From UBA4636 sp045534575 (GTDB lineage Bacteria; Bacillota; Clostridia; Christensenellales; Borkfalkiaceae): DNA of 64,000 nucleotides. A program made the position numbers and the translations under genes. A model generated the notes under the pieces. It did not search any database. It was not told where the DNA came from and saw only the letters and a list, made by a program, of their open reading frames with translations. Every line of letters begins with the position of its first letter. Position 1 is the stretch's first letter. The DNA is taken from the NCBI GenBank assembly GCA_045534575.1, contig JAZSJZ010000008.1, positions 26,833 to 90,832 on the forward strand. Reading direction: 5' to 3'. Below, piece by piece: positions 33,660-42,147 of this stretch.

Positions 33660-35003
33660 TTAATAGATGCCTTGAGCGATCATAGCGTCTGCAACCTTCT
33701 TAAAGCCTGCAAGGTTTGCGCCTTTAACAAGGTTATATTCAACGCCATATTCAGTTAAAGCGTCAGTGATTTGGTCGTGGATGTTTTTCATAATCCATTT
33801 AAGTTTAGCGTCAACTTCTTCTCTAGACCAAGCAAGTCTTTCGCTGTTTTGGGTCATTTCAAGACCAGAAACTGCAACGCCACCAGCGTTAGACGCTTTA
33901 GCAGGGCAAACGATAATGCCGTTTGCTTGTAAGAATTCGATTGCTTCGTTTGAAGTTGGCATGTTAGCCGCTTCGTTAACGTATTTAACGCCAAGGTCGA
34001 TGAACTTCTTAGCATCTTCAAGGTCGATTTCGTTTTGAGTTGCGCAAGGCATATAAACGTCTGCCTTAACAACGCCCCAAGGTTTTGCGTTTGGAATAAA
34101 TTCTGCGCCAACTTTCTTAGCGTAATCTGCCTTAGATTCTTTGTTCTTACGGCTAACTAGCATATAGTCAACGTCAGCCATAGTCATTCCGTTCTTGAAG
34201 TAAATCATACCGTCTTGACCGGAAAGTGAAACAACCTTACCACCAAGTTCCAAAATCTTCTTGCTTGCGCCCCAAGCAACGTTACCAAAACCAGAAAGCG
34301 CGAAAACTTTGCCTTCGATTGAATCGTTTTGGTGTTTTAAAACTTCGTTAAGGAAGTAGATAGAGCCAAAGCCGGTTGCTTCTGGGCGAATCAACGAACC
34401 GCCGAAAGATAAACCTTTTCCTGTTAAAACGCCGTTTTCGTAAGCGTTTTTAATTCTCTTATATTGACCGAACATAAAGCCAACTTCTCTAGCGCCAACG
34501 CCGATATCTCCAGCGGGAACGTCAAGGTTAGGTCCAATGTGGCGATAAAGTTCAGTCATAAACGCTTGACAGAAGTTCATAATCTCGTTATCGCTCTTTC
34601 CGCGTGGGTCAAAGTCAGCGCCACCTTTACCGCCACCCATAGGGAGAGAGGTAAGGCTGTTTTTGAAAGTTTGCTCGAACGCTAAGAACTTCATAATAGA
34701 AAGGTTTACAGATGGGTGAAATCTTAAACCGCCCTTGTATGGGCCGATTGCGCTGTTGAATTGAACTCTGTAGCCCTTGTTTACGTGAGTTGCGCCGTTA
34801 TCGTCTTTCCAAGCAACTCTAAAGCAAATAATTCTTTCAGGCTCAACCATTCTTTCTAAGAGCGCGTTTTGTCTATAAAGTTGTTCGTTCTTTTCGATAG
34901 CAGGACGGAGTGAAGTTAAAACTTCGGTAACCGTTTGCATAAATTCAGGTTGGTTAGGATTTCTCTTTTCAGTATCTAAAATGACTTGTTCAATGTAATC
35001 CAT
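33660..35003 (-). CDS. gdhA: NADP-type glutamate dehydrogenase
   Basis: 447 residues, hexameric class I length. Motifs: GYRVQFNSAIGPYKGGLRFHPSV, SLPMGGGKGGADFDP (catalytic lysine region), VPAGDIGVGAREVGFMFGQY and the Rossmann loop SGFGNVAWG. It aminates 2-oxoglutarate with NADPH, linking carbon and nitrogen metabolism with glnN. ATG is preceded by a strong GGAGGTATT site. Codon use suggests high expression. Confidence 0.96.
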   Translation of the reverse strand: MDYIEQVILDTEKRNPNQPEFMQTVTEVLTSLRPAIEKNEQLYRQNALLERMVEPERIICFRVAWKDDNGATHVNKGYRVQFNSAIGPYKGGLRFHPSVNLSIMKFLAFEQTFKNSLTSLPMGGGKGGADFDPRGKSDNEIMNFCQAFMTELYRHIGPNLDVPAGDIGVGAREVGFMFGQYKRIKNAYENGVLTGKGLSFGGSLIRPEATGFGSIYFLNEVLKHQNDSIEGKVFALSGFGNVAWGASKKILELGGKVVSLSGQDGMIYFKNGMTMADVDYMLVSRKNKESKADYAKKVGAEFIPNAKPWGVVKADVYMPCATQNEIDLEDAKKFIDLGVKYVNEAANMPTSNEAIEFLQANGIIVCPAKASNAGGVAVSGLEMTQNSERLAWSREEVDAKLKWIMKNIHDQITDALTEYGVEYNLVKGANLAGFKKVADAMIAQGIY

Positions 35004-35036
35004 TACGGAATACCTCCAAATAAAAAACTTAAAGTT

Positions 35037-35065
35037 ATTTTAGCAAAAGCCAAAAAAAATGTCAA
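35037..35065 (-). promoter_or_regulatory. gdhA promoter
   Basis: Minus strand TTGACA, 17-nt spacer, TAAAAT. The divergent gap 35004-35286 also holds the AEC promoter; nothing else was recognised there. Confidence 0.65.
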
Positions 35066-35220
35066 TGTTAGGCAAGCGAAAAATTCATTATTATTTATAA
35101 TAGATGCTATTTTTTATAGTTATAATTGCAAATTAACGGCAAATCAATAAAAAAAGATAGCAAAATTTCGTGGCGCATAAAACGAGAAGAAAAAAAATTA
35201 GCAATATTTATTAGTTTTTA

Positions 35221-35249
35221 TTGAAAATTAGCCTGTGCTGTTATATAAT
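35221..35249 (+). promoter_or_regulatory. promoter of the AEC transporter
   Basis: TTGAAA, 17-nt spacer, TATAAT. A second TATATAAT lies 10 nt further on. Confidence 0.6.
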
Positions 35250-35286
35250 AATGTTATATAATAGTTTTCAACAAAAGGAAGTTTCT

Positions 35287-36270
35287 ATGGATACGCTTTT
35301 ATTTGCGCTAAACGCTGTTTTGCCACTAGTTTTACTAATCGCGCTAGGCTACGTTTTAAAAAGAATTAAATTTTTAACGCCCGAATTTTTAAAAATCGGC
35401 AACAAACTCATTTTTAGAGTTGCGCTCCCCGTTATGCTGTTTATGAATATTTATAACGTTGAGAGCCTTGCAAACATTGAAATTGAACCTGCGCTTTTTG
35501 CAATGGGTGGAATTTTAGGGGCGTTTATTATCGGCTTTATTCTCGTTAAACTCTCCACTAAAGAAATTAGGCAAAAAGGCGTTGTTCACCAAGGCGTTTT
35601 CCGTTCTAACTACGCAATTTTAGGAATTCCACTCGCTACCATGCTTTGCGGAGAGCCTGCAAAAACAATGGCTTCTTTCATTTCGGCTTTCACTATTCCG
35701 CTATTTAATATTTTGGCGGTGGTTGCGCTCACTATGTATGACAACGAGGGGCTAGATAGAAAAGCAAGCATTAAAAAGACTTTAAAGGGAATTGCTAAAA
35801 ACCCGCTCATTTGGGGCGTTATGCTAGGTGTTTTGGTTGTTGCAATAAGAGAACTTTTCGTTAAGTGGGGCATTGATTTTAGAATTAAAGATATTGAATT
35901 TTTATATAAATCTGCAACCAACCTAAGTTCTTTAACCACTCCGCTTGCGCTTATTATCTTGGGTGGTCAGTTCGAGTTTAAATCAATTAAAGGCTTTAAA
36001 ACCCAACTTATCGTAACAACGGTAACTAGAACGGTGATAGTTCCAGCAGTGTGCTTAACGGTAGCGTGCCTATTAGGTTTTAGAGGCGCGGCAATAGCGT
36101 CTTTCGTGGCTGTTTTTGGCTCGCCGGTGGCAGTATCATCTAGCGTTATGGCAACCGAAATGAACGGCGATGGGGAACTTGCGGCTTCAATAGTCGTTGC
36201 AACAACGGTTGTGAGCGCAATAACTTTAGTTGTTTTAATTTCAGTTCTTCAAACGCTAGGTATGTTCTAA
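35287..36270 (+). CDS. AEC (auxin efflux carrier) family transporter
   Basis: 327 residues, about 10 membrane helices. The opening VLPLVLLIALGYVLKRIKFLTPEFLKIGNKLIFRVALP (two segments: VLPLVLLIALGYVLKR and LIFRVALPVMLF) and the second-half FGSPVAVSSSVMATEM are typical of the AEC family. Bacterial members move malonate, malate or amino acids; substrate unknown. ATG 35287 with AAAAGGAAG; the upstream in-frame region overlaps the promoter and was left out. Confidence 0.85.
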   Translation: MDTLLFALNAVLPLVLLIALGYVLKRIKFLTPEFLKIGNKLIFRVALPVMLFMNIYNVESLANIEIEPALFAMGGILGAFIIGFILVKLSTKEIRQKGVVHQGVFRSNYAILGIPLATMLCGEPAKTMASFISAFTIPLFNILAVVALTMYDNEGLDRKASIKKTLKGIAKNPLIWGVMLGVLVVAIRELFVKWGIDFRIKDIEFLYKSATNLSSLTTPLALIILGGQFEFKSIKGFKTQLIVTTVTRTVIVPAVCLTVACLLGFRGAAIASFVAVFGSPVAVSSSVMATEMNGDGELAASIVVATTVVSAITLVVLISVLQTLGMF

Positions 36271-36306
36271 AAGTTGGGCTATAAGCCCGTTATCAAGCAT
36301 TTTTTA
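36269..36306 (+). terminator. dispersed hairpin (forward copy)
   Basis: AAAAGTTGGGC, core TATAAGCCCGTTATC, AAGCATTTTTT. Almost the same sequence as the copy at 468. Confidence 0.7.
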
Positions 36307-36327
36307 TCAAAATAAAGGAGGGTTTTT

Positions 36328-37056
36328 ATGGCTGAGTATATTTTTGAAATTGAAAATTTATACAAAACCTATCAACCAAAAGCAAAAACAATGAACGTGC
36401 CGTTTGCGGTAAAAAACGTTAATCTAAAGATAGAAGACGAAGGCGCAATCATTGGCTTGTTAGGGCCTAACGGCTGTGGAAAAACAACGCTGTTGAAAAT
36501 TTTAGTCGGTATGCTAACGCCAACTTTGGGCTCGGTTAAAATCTTAGGCAAAAGCGTAGGCGTTGAAACAAGGTCGGTAGTATCGTTCTTGTCGGATGCG
36601 TATTCATTATATGAAAACTATAAAGTTTTTGAACAAATTGCCTTTTACGAAGACTTTTTCTATGATTTTGATAAACAAAAAGCCGTTGAAATGTTAACGA
36701 GGCTTGGCATTGACTTAAACGCAAAAATCAAAACGTTATCTAAAGGAACAAAGGAAAAACTTTCGCTAATTTTAACGCTATCAAGGCGGGCTAAACTTTA
36801 CGTTTTAGACGAGCCTATCGCTGGCGTTGACCCTGCTGCTCGTGATTATATTTTGCAAACGATAATCAGCATGAAAGATAAAAACGCAACGCTTATTATC
36901 AGCACGCACCTAATTAGCGAGATTGAAAATTATTTTGACCGCATTATCTTTATCAAAAACGGCGAAATAATTTTAGAAGGCAAAACCGAGCAAATTCGAG
37001 ATAGTCATCAAAAGTCTATCGATCAGTTGTTTAGGGAGATGTTCAAATGGATGTAA
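36328..37056 (+). CDS. ABC transporter ATP-binding protein
   Basis: 242 residues. Walker A GLLGPNGCGKTTLLK (about 43-57), a divergent signature LSKGTKEKL, Walker B LYVLDEPIAGVDP and the switch histidine (ISTHLISEIE). This is the ABC-2 exporter type. It overlaps the next gene by 10 nt, so the two are coupled. Ribosome site AAGGAGGG. Substrate unknown. Confidence 0.9.
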   Translation: MAEYIFEIENLYKTYQPKAKTMNVPFAVKNVNLKIEDEGAIIGLLGPNGCGKTTLLKILVGMLTPTLGSVKILGKSVGVETRSVVSFLSDAYSLYENYKVFEQIAFYEDFFYDFDKQKAVEMLTRLGIDLNAKIKTLSKGTKEKLSLILTLSRRAKLYVLDEPIAGVDPAARDYILQTIISMKDKNATLIISTHLISEIENYFDRIIFIKNGEIILEGKTEQIRDSHQKSIDQLFREMFKWM

Positions 37057-37970
37057 ATAAAGATTTTATTAATAATAAAAATGAAGAAGTTTCGCTCAAT
37101 GAGTTTAACGTTCCGTGCGGTGATTACGATTACGAAGGAAAACTTCCGCCCGTAAGAAAAAGAGTGCTAAAGAAAATTATGCACTATGAATATAAAGCCA
37201 TTTTTGTTTGGCTTCTTCCCGTTTTTATCGCTATGGCTTGCCTTAGTGTTCTTTGCATAACTTTTAGCCACTTGGGTATGACGATTGATGGAGAAAATTT
37301 TTCAATTATCTATTTTCTAACCATTTACTTTTTATCATTAGGCAACGTAATTTCGCTAATCGTTCCGTTTTGCGTTTCTGCAAACAGATATCGAAAAAAC
37401 TTCTTCAGTAAAGAAGGCTATCTCACAATGAGTATTCCCGCTTCGAGTGACGAGCATCTTTTAGGTAAGCATATCCCAATGTATCTATCAATGCTCTTAA
37501 GCGTGGCATTTTGCATTGTGTTAGACGTTATCACCGCTTTATGCGTTAAGAATTCATTTTCTATTTTTGAAAGTCTTATCAGTATCTTTGGCGACGGCTC
37601 GGCATCTAGTTTTACGTTAGATACGTTATGGTTAATTCTAACTGGCGTAATCGCCGTAATTAATTTTTTCCTTGTTCTTGCTTTGATAACCGTAGGGCAA
37701 GGCGTTGTAAATGCGTTAACAAGAAATTATTCTAATCAAAAAATGTCTCTAATCGTGGTGGGCGTGTATTTTGCCGCGTCATACGCTCTTGGAATTATTA
37801 TTATTTTGTTAATTTCTTGGCTTTCTAACTCAATTCTTTTTGATTTTTTATTATCGCCATTAGGTATTTTTATTCAAAGCGTAATTTCATCTGTCGTTCT
37901 TGTTCTTATTATCATTTGGCTTTATAAAAAGGAAAGGGAATACCTTTCAACAAAACTTAACCTGAATTAA
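37047..37970 (+). CDS. ABC exporter membrane subunit
   Basis: 307 residues: a soluble acidic N-terminal stretch of about 50 residues, then six hydrophobic segments. Overlap with the ATPase gene and co-orientation mark it as its permease. The motif RYRKNFFSKEGYLTMSIP before helix 3 is common in ABC-2-type permeases of Firmicutes. Export substrate not inferable. Confidence 0.75.
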   Translation: MDVNKDFINNKNEEVSLNEFNVPCGDYDYEGKLPPVRKRVLKKIMHYEYKAIFVWLLPVFIAMACLSVLCITFSHLGMTIDGENFSIIYFLTIYFLSLGNVISLIVPFCVSANRYRKNFFSKEGYLTMSIPASSDEHLLGKHIPMYLSMLLSVAFCIVLDVITALCVKNSFSIFESLISIFGDGSASSFTLDTLWLILTGVIAVINFFLVLALITVGQGVVNALTRNYSNQKMSLIVVGVYFAASYALGIIIILLISWLSNSILFDFLLSPLGIFIQSVISSVVLVLIIIWLYKKEREYLSTKLNLN

Positions 37971-38039
37971 CTTAAAAAGCGCTTAATATCATTCATTTTA
38001 AGTTACGAAACAATAATATTTGATTATAGCAGGAAAAAT

Positions 38040-40895
38040 ATGGAAACAAAAACTTGCAAAAATTGCGGTGGAAACTTAACAAATAAAGGCGATTATTACG
38101 TTTGTGAACGTTGCGCAAATAAATGCGAAGCGACTAATTTAGCCGACGTTCAAACTAATGAAAACCTTTTTTCCGCCCAAGCCATTGAAAAGGCAATCGC
38201 AACTTCTTCCTTTGAAGAGTTTAAGGCTTTAATAACAAATTTAAGTAAAAATGAAGTTGATAAATACATAGATTATAATCTTCGTTTTGCGAAAAAAGCA
38301 AGGTCTTTTGAACTAAAAAAACAATGCGCAATAAACGTGTTGGGCGTTGATGAAAGCAATGCCGATGCATTAAAATTCTTGCTTTGGGCGGAAGTTCAAC
38401 TAAGCACTAACGCAAACGATATTATCAAAGTTTTTGAAACCACTTTAAAATATTCTAACGATGTTAACGGCGAAGTCGTTCAGTTCTTAAAAGGGATGTC
38501 GATTCGTTTGGGCTCAAAAAAGAATTGCGAAGTCGTTTTAAAAGCACTTAGTTTTTATCAAGGCGAGATTGAACTTAAAGAGAGCAAACTTCTATTAGAA
38601 CTTGCCGAAGAGATGATTGAAAACGAGCATTTTGATAGCGCGGAAAGGATTTTATCGCTTATTCTTCCGCACCACGATGATAAAGGCAGAGTATATTGGA
38701 ATGTTTGCCTTGTCAAGTCAAGAAGAAAACAAGTCGACTTAAAATCAGCAAAAGTTTTACTCAAAGATATTCCTGAGTTCAAATTGCTTTTAACCTGCGT
38801 TAGCGATAATGAACTAAGAAGATATGCCTTCATTGCCGATAATCAAGAAAAAGCCTTCCGCTCAAGAATTGAAGACGAAGAAAAAAAGAAACGAAACAAA
38901 AAAACTTTAAAAATTGTTATGGTTGCAACGCCGATTTTGCTTGTTTTCGTTGTGGCTTCTATAATTGTTTTTAGTGCCATAATTCTTCCAAAACAAACTA
39001 GAAATAAATTTATCTCAAACGGGCAGTTTGGCGAAATTGTGAAGATGGATAACTTAACGGAATACGTTATTCCCGATGGCACAACGGAAATTAAACCGAT
39101 TGCGTTTTCGAATTGCAAAGCGTTAAAAAGCGTAACAATCCCAGATAGCGTAACCAAAATTAGTCAAGAGGCGTTTGCGGGTTGCTCTTCGCTAGAGAGC
39201 ATTACAATTCCAAATAGCGTAACTTCCATTGGCGATAGCGCGTTCTGGGGCTGTTCTTCATTAACAAGCGTAACCTTTGAAGACGGCAGTGCTTGCAAAA
39301 CTATCGGTGAAAACGTCTTTGGGGATTGTTCTATGCTTGTAAAAATAGAAATTCCTTCTAGCGTCCATTCGCTTGGCGATAGCGTGTTTACCAACTGCAG
39401 TAGCTTAGAAACCATTACGATTGGCGACGGCGTAATTTCGATTGAAAGCAACGTTTTCAAGGGTTGCACTAGTCTAACAAGCGTAACAATAGGCGACGGA
39501 CTAACTTCGCTCGGTGAAAACGTTTTTAAAGACTTCACTAGTCTAATAAGCGTTACGATAGGAAATTGTGCGGCTTCAATTGGCGAAAACGCATTTAGTG
39601 GCTGTAGCGGTTTAGAAAACTTAGTGATGGGAAACGGCATAACTTCGATTGGCGAAAGCGCATTTAGAGATTGCACTTCGCTTAAGAGCGTTGAAATCCC
39701 AGATAGCGTAACTTCGATTAGTCCTTATGCGTTTTTTAATTGTAGTAGTTTAACAAGCGTTATAATTCCTAATAGCGTAACTTCAATCGGCAATTATGCC
39801 TTTTACGATTGCGCTTCGATAAATAGCCTAACCATAGGAAATGGTGTTCAATCAATCGGCAATTATGCCTTTTACGATTGCACTTCGCTAAATAGCTTAA
39901 CCATAGGAAATAGCGTTCAATCAATCGGTTCGTATGCCTTCTTTAATTGTAGTGGTTTAACTAGCCTTGCAATTCCTGATAGCGTAAAAACGATTAATGA
40001 GGGAGCTTTTAGAGGTTGCAGTGCGGTAAAAACTATAGTCGTTGGCAATGGCGTAACTTCGATAGGTAGAGATGTTTTTATGGGTTGCGCAAACCTTGAA
40101 AAAATAACTTTGCCGTTTGTCGGAAACAAGAAAGACGGAACGACAAATACGTATTTTGGTATTATTTTCGGCGCTGGTTCGGCTGGCTCTAACGCAAGTG
40201 CTGTTCCAGGGTCATTGAAAGAAGTTGTTATAACAAACTGCTCTTTTATCGATGCAAACGCTTTTATAAACTGCGCTTCAATAAAGAGCATTTCAATTCC
40301 AAACAGCGTAACTTCAATTGGCGCATCTGCATTCGCTGGTTGCAGTGAATTAGAAACTTTAACCTTGCCATTTATCGGCAAACAACAAAACGGAGTAACA
40401 GACACTCATTTAGGATTTATTTTTGGCGCAAGTTCATATAACTATAATTCAACTAAGGTTCCAAAGTCGTTGAAAAACGTTGTTGTAACAGGCACTACCA
40501 TTGGTTCTTATGCTTTCTATGACTGCAACAATATTGAAAACGTATCGATAAATAACGTAACTTCAATCGGTGCTAGTGCGTTTTGGGGCTGTTCTAAAAT
40601 AAAAAGTATTGAAATTCCAAACGGCGTTTATTCAATCTCAATCAACACTTTTGAAAATTGTTTTTCGCTTGAGAGCGTTTTAATACCAAACAGTGTTGTA
40701 ACTATCAGCGCCAATGCTTTTAGTCGATGCACGGCTTTAAGAAGCATAACAATTCCTTCAAGCGTAACTTCAATCGGCGTTAATGCTTTCCAAGGTTGTA
40801 GCCTGCTAACTATTTATTGTCAAGCCCAAGTCAAACCAGAGTATTGGACTGAGGGTTGGAATAGTTCGAACTGTTCAGTCGTTTGGGGTGCTTAG
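38040..40895 (+). CDS. zinc-ribbon / transmembrane / LRR_5 surface protein
   Basis: 951 residues with an uncommon layout. Residues 1-30: a zinc ribbon (C6-x2-C9, C22-x2-C25). About 35-285: a helical cytoplasmic region. About 290-315: one membrane helix (MVATPILLVFVVASIIVF). About 340-940: some 24 LRR_5 repeats of 23 residues (IPNSVTSIGDSAFWGCSSL type). The repeats would face outside and the ribbon inside. Neighbouring repeats around 39783 and 39852 are nearly identical in DNA, showing recent unit copying. It could be a sensor or adhesin; function unproven. Confidence 0.85.
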   Translation: METKTCKNCGGNLTNKGDYYVCERCANKCEATNLADVQTNENLFSAQAIEKAIATSSFEEFKALITNLSKNEVDKYIDYNLRFAKKARSFELKKQCAINVLGVDESNADALKFLLWAEVQLSTNANDIIKVFETTLKYSNDVNGEVVQFLKGMSIRLGSKKNCEVVLKALSFYQGEIELKESKLLLELAEEMIENEHFDSAERILSLILPHHDDKGRVYWNVCLVKSRRKQVDLKSAKVLLKDIPEFKLLLTCVSDNELRRYAFIADNQEKAFRSRIEDEEKKKRNKKTLKIVMVATPILLVFVVASIIVFSAIILPKQTRNKFISNGQFGEIVKMDNLTEYVIPDGTTEIKPIAFSNCKALKSVTIPDSVTKISQEAFAGCSSLESITIPNSVTSIGDSAFWGCSSLTSVTFEDGSACKTIGENVFGDCSMLVKIEIPSSVHSLGDSVFTNCSSLETITIGDGVISIESNVFKGCTSLTSVTIGDGLTSLGENVFKDFTSLISVTIGNCAASIGENAFSGCSGLENLVMGNGITSIGESAFRDCTSLKSVEIPDSVTSISPYAFFNCSSLTSVIIPNSVTSIGNYAFYDCASINSLTIGNGVQSIGNYAFYDCTSLNSLTIGNSVQSIGSYAFFNCSGLTSLAIPDSVKTINEGAFRGCSAVKTIVVGNGVTSIGRDVFMGCANLEKITLPFVGNKKDGTTNTYFGIIFGAGSAGSNASAVPGSLKEVVITNCSFIDANAFINCASIKSISIPNSVTSIGASAFAGCSELETLTLPFIGKQQNGVTDTHLGFIFGASSYNYNSTKVPKSLKNVVVTGTTIGSYAFYDCNNIENVSINNVTSIGASAFWGCSKIKSIEIPNGVYSISINTFENCFSLESVLIPNSVVTISANAFSRCTALRSITIPSSVTSIGVNAFQGCSLLTIYCQAQVKPEYWTEGWNSSNCSVVWGA
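39783..39917 (+). repeat. recently copied 69-nt LRR units
   Basis: Two adjacent 69-nt units, starting near 39783 and 39852, differ at only a handful of bases (23-residue LRR_5 period). Confidence 0.7.
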
Positions 40896-40917
40896 AAATT
40901 TTTTTTCGCTAAATTAT

Positions 40918-40951
40918 AAAGGACTAACGAAAATTTCGTTAGTCCTTTTTT
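40918..40951. terminator. two-sided terminator between convergent genes
   Basis: AAAGGACTAACGAAAA / TTTTCGTTAGTCCTTT, almost perfect palindrome with T-run. Confidence 0.9.
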
Positions 40952-40980
40952 GTTAATGTTTTTCTGTAATTGCGAAGTTT

Positions 40981-41910
40981 TTAAGATAATTTTTCGTTCA
41001 AAAAGTTGAGTTTATCGATATATAGCCCTACTTTTTCTTTAGTTAAATGCTTTGCCCAATGGGCTAAACCATCGTTTGTTTGAGTATTATAAAGTTCAAA
41101 GCGAGCAGTTCTGTTGCGCTCGGTATCGTTCCACTTATCGAAAAGTTTTTGGTCGAACCCATCGCAAAGAGAACAAGAAATAAACGTTGCTTTTCCATAA
41201 TCACGCCAAGGTCTAGCAAGATAGAGTTCGCACTCAAAATCATTTTCCTTTTTAAAACGGCAATTAAAGAAAGTAAAGCCGAAAACTTGTTTTAGCGAGT
41301 GGGCTGGGGCAACGACGAAATAGGTTTTTCTGCCGTCGTCAACGTTTATAAAATCGCAATCGTAGAAAAATGCGCAACCGCAACCAAAAATATAGTCAAC
41401 GCTACCGTAAATTTTGCACCCGTCAAAAAGCGAAAAGGCTTCGCCTTCAAAGTAGCGGTGTTTATAAGGCAAAAAGTCGATATAACGGGTTATTAAATCG
41501 TCGGGAAGAGGGCCTAGAAAAAGCGTGTCTTGAGTGGAAATAAGAGTCATATTTTTTGCGTAAAAATTATCGCCATAAACAGAAAGGGCTACTTCTTGAC
41601 CTTTTTCAGCGGGGTTTTTAGCGTCATTTTCAATGGTGAAATTTTCAAATCGCACGTTATTTGATAGAACGTTCACAACGTAAGTTCTAAACGTGTTGAA
41701 TTCTTGCCCGTCAGCATGAATTTTGTTTGCAAAGTCATCATAAACGATTTTAGACTCACCTTTTTCGTTGCCAATTATCGTTAAATTATCAATTTCTATT
41801 TCTAATTTTTCGCGATAAGTCTTATTTGCTAAAATTATCGTATCTCCGCTTTTTGCAGTTTGCAAAGCGTCTTTTAAAGTTTGAGAAGGTTGCAAAATTA
41901 TTGTGTTCAT
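40981..41910 (-). CDS. pectinesterase (carbohydrate esterase family 8), no signal peptide
   Basis: 309 residues, right-handed beta-helix. The catalytic set is intact: Q-D in STQDTLFLGP, D in SVDYIFGCG, and R-W in LARPWRDYG. It removes methyl esters from pectin, freeing galacturonate carboxylates for lyases. No signal peptide is present, so it should act in the cytosol on imported methylated oligogalacturonides, unlike the secreted lyases next door. Divergently transcribed from pectate lyase 1 with a back-to-back promoter. Confidence 0.92.
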   Translation of the reverse strand: MNTIILQPSQTLKDALQTAKSGDTIILANKTYREKLEIEIDNLTIIGNEKGESKIVYDDFANKIHADGQEFNTFRTYVVNVLSNNVRFENFTIENDAKNPAEKGQEVALSVYGDNFYAKNMTLISTQDTLFLGPLPDDLITRYIDFLPYKHRYFEGEAFSLFDGCKIYGSVDYIFGCGCAFFYDCDFINVDDGRKTYFVVAPAHSLKQVFGFTFFNCRFKKENDFECELYLARPWRDYGKATFISCSLCDGFDQKLFDKWNDTERNRTARFELYNTQTNDGLAHWAKHLTKEKVGLYIDKLNFLNEKLS

Positions 41911-41939
41911 TTTCTTAAAAACCTCACTAAATATAAAGA

Positions 41940-41968
41940 ATTTTACTATTTTTAAATTTTGTTGTCAA
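41940..41968 (-). promoter_or_regulatory. pectinesterase promoter
   Basis: Minus strand TTGACA, 17-nt spacer, TAAAAT. Confidence 0.65.
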
Positions 41969-42063
41969 GATTTTTTTAACAATAAATTTTTTAAAAATCT
42001 CAAAAATTTGTATGGACAAAACGGATAAGGTTGTAAAAATGTGGCAATAGTTTTAATATTTTC

Positions 42064-42092
42064 TTGACATCACTTCTAACATATTATATAAT
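42064..42092 (+). promoter_or_regulatory. consensus promoter of pectate lyase 1
   Basis: TTGACA, 17-nt spacer, TATAAT: full consensus. Confidence 0.8.
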
Positions 42093-42147
42093 GGTATTGG
42101 TCGAAAATCGCAGAAAATTAGTTTTGCGATAAAGGGGATTTAAAATT

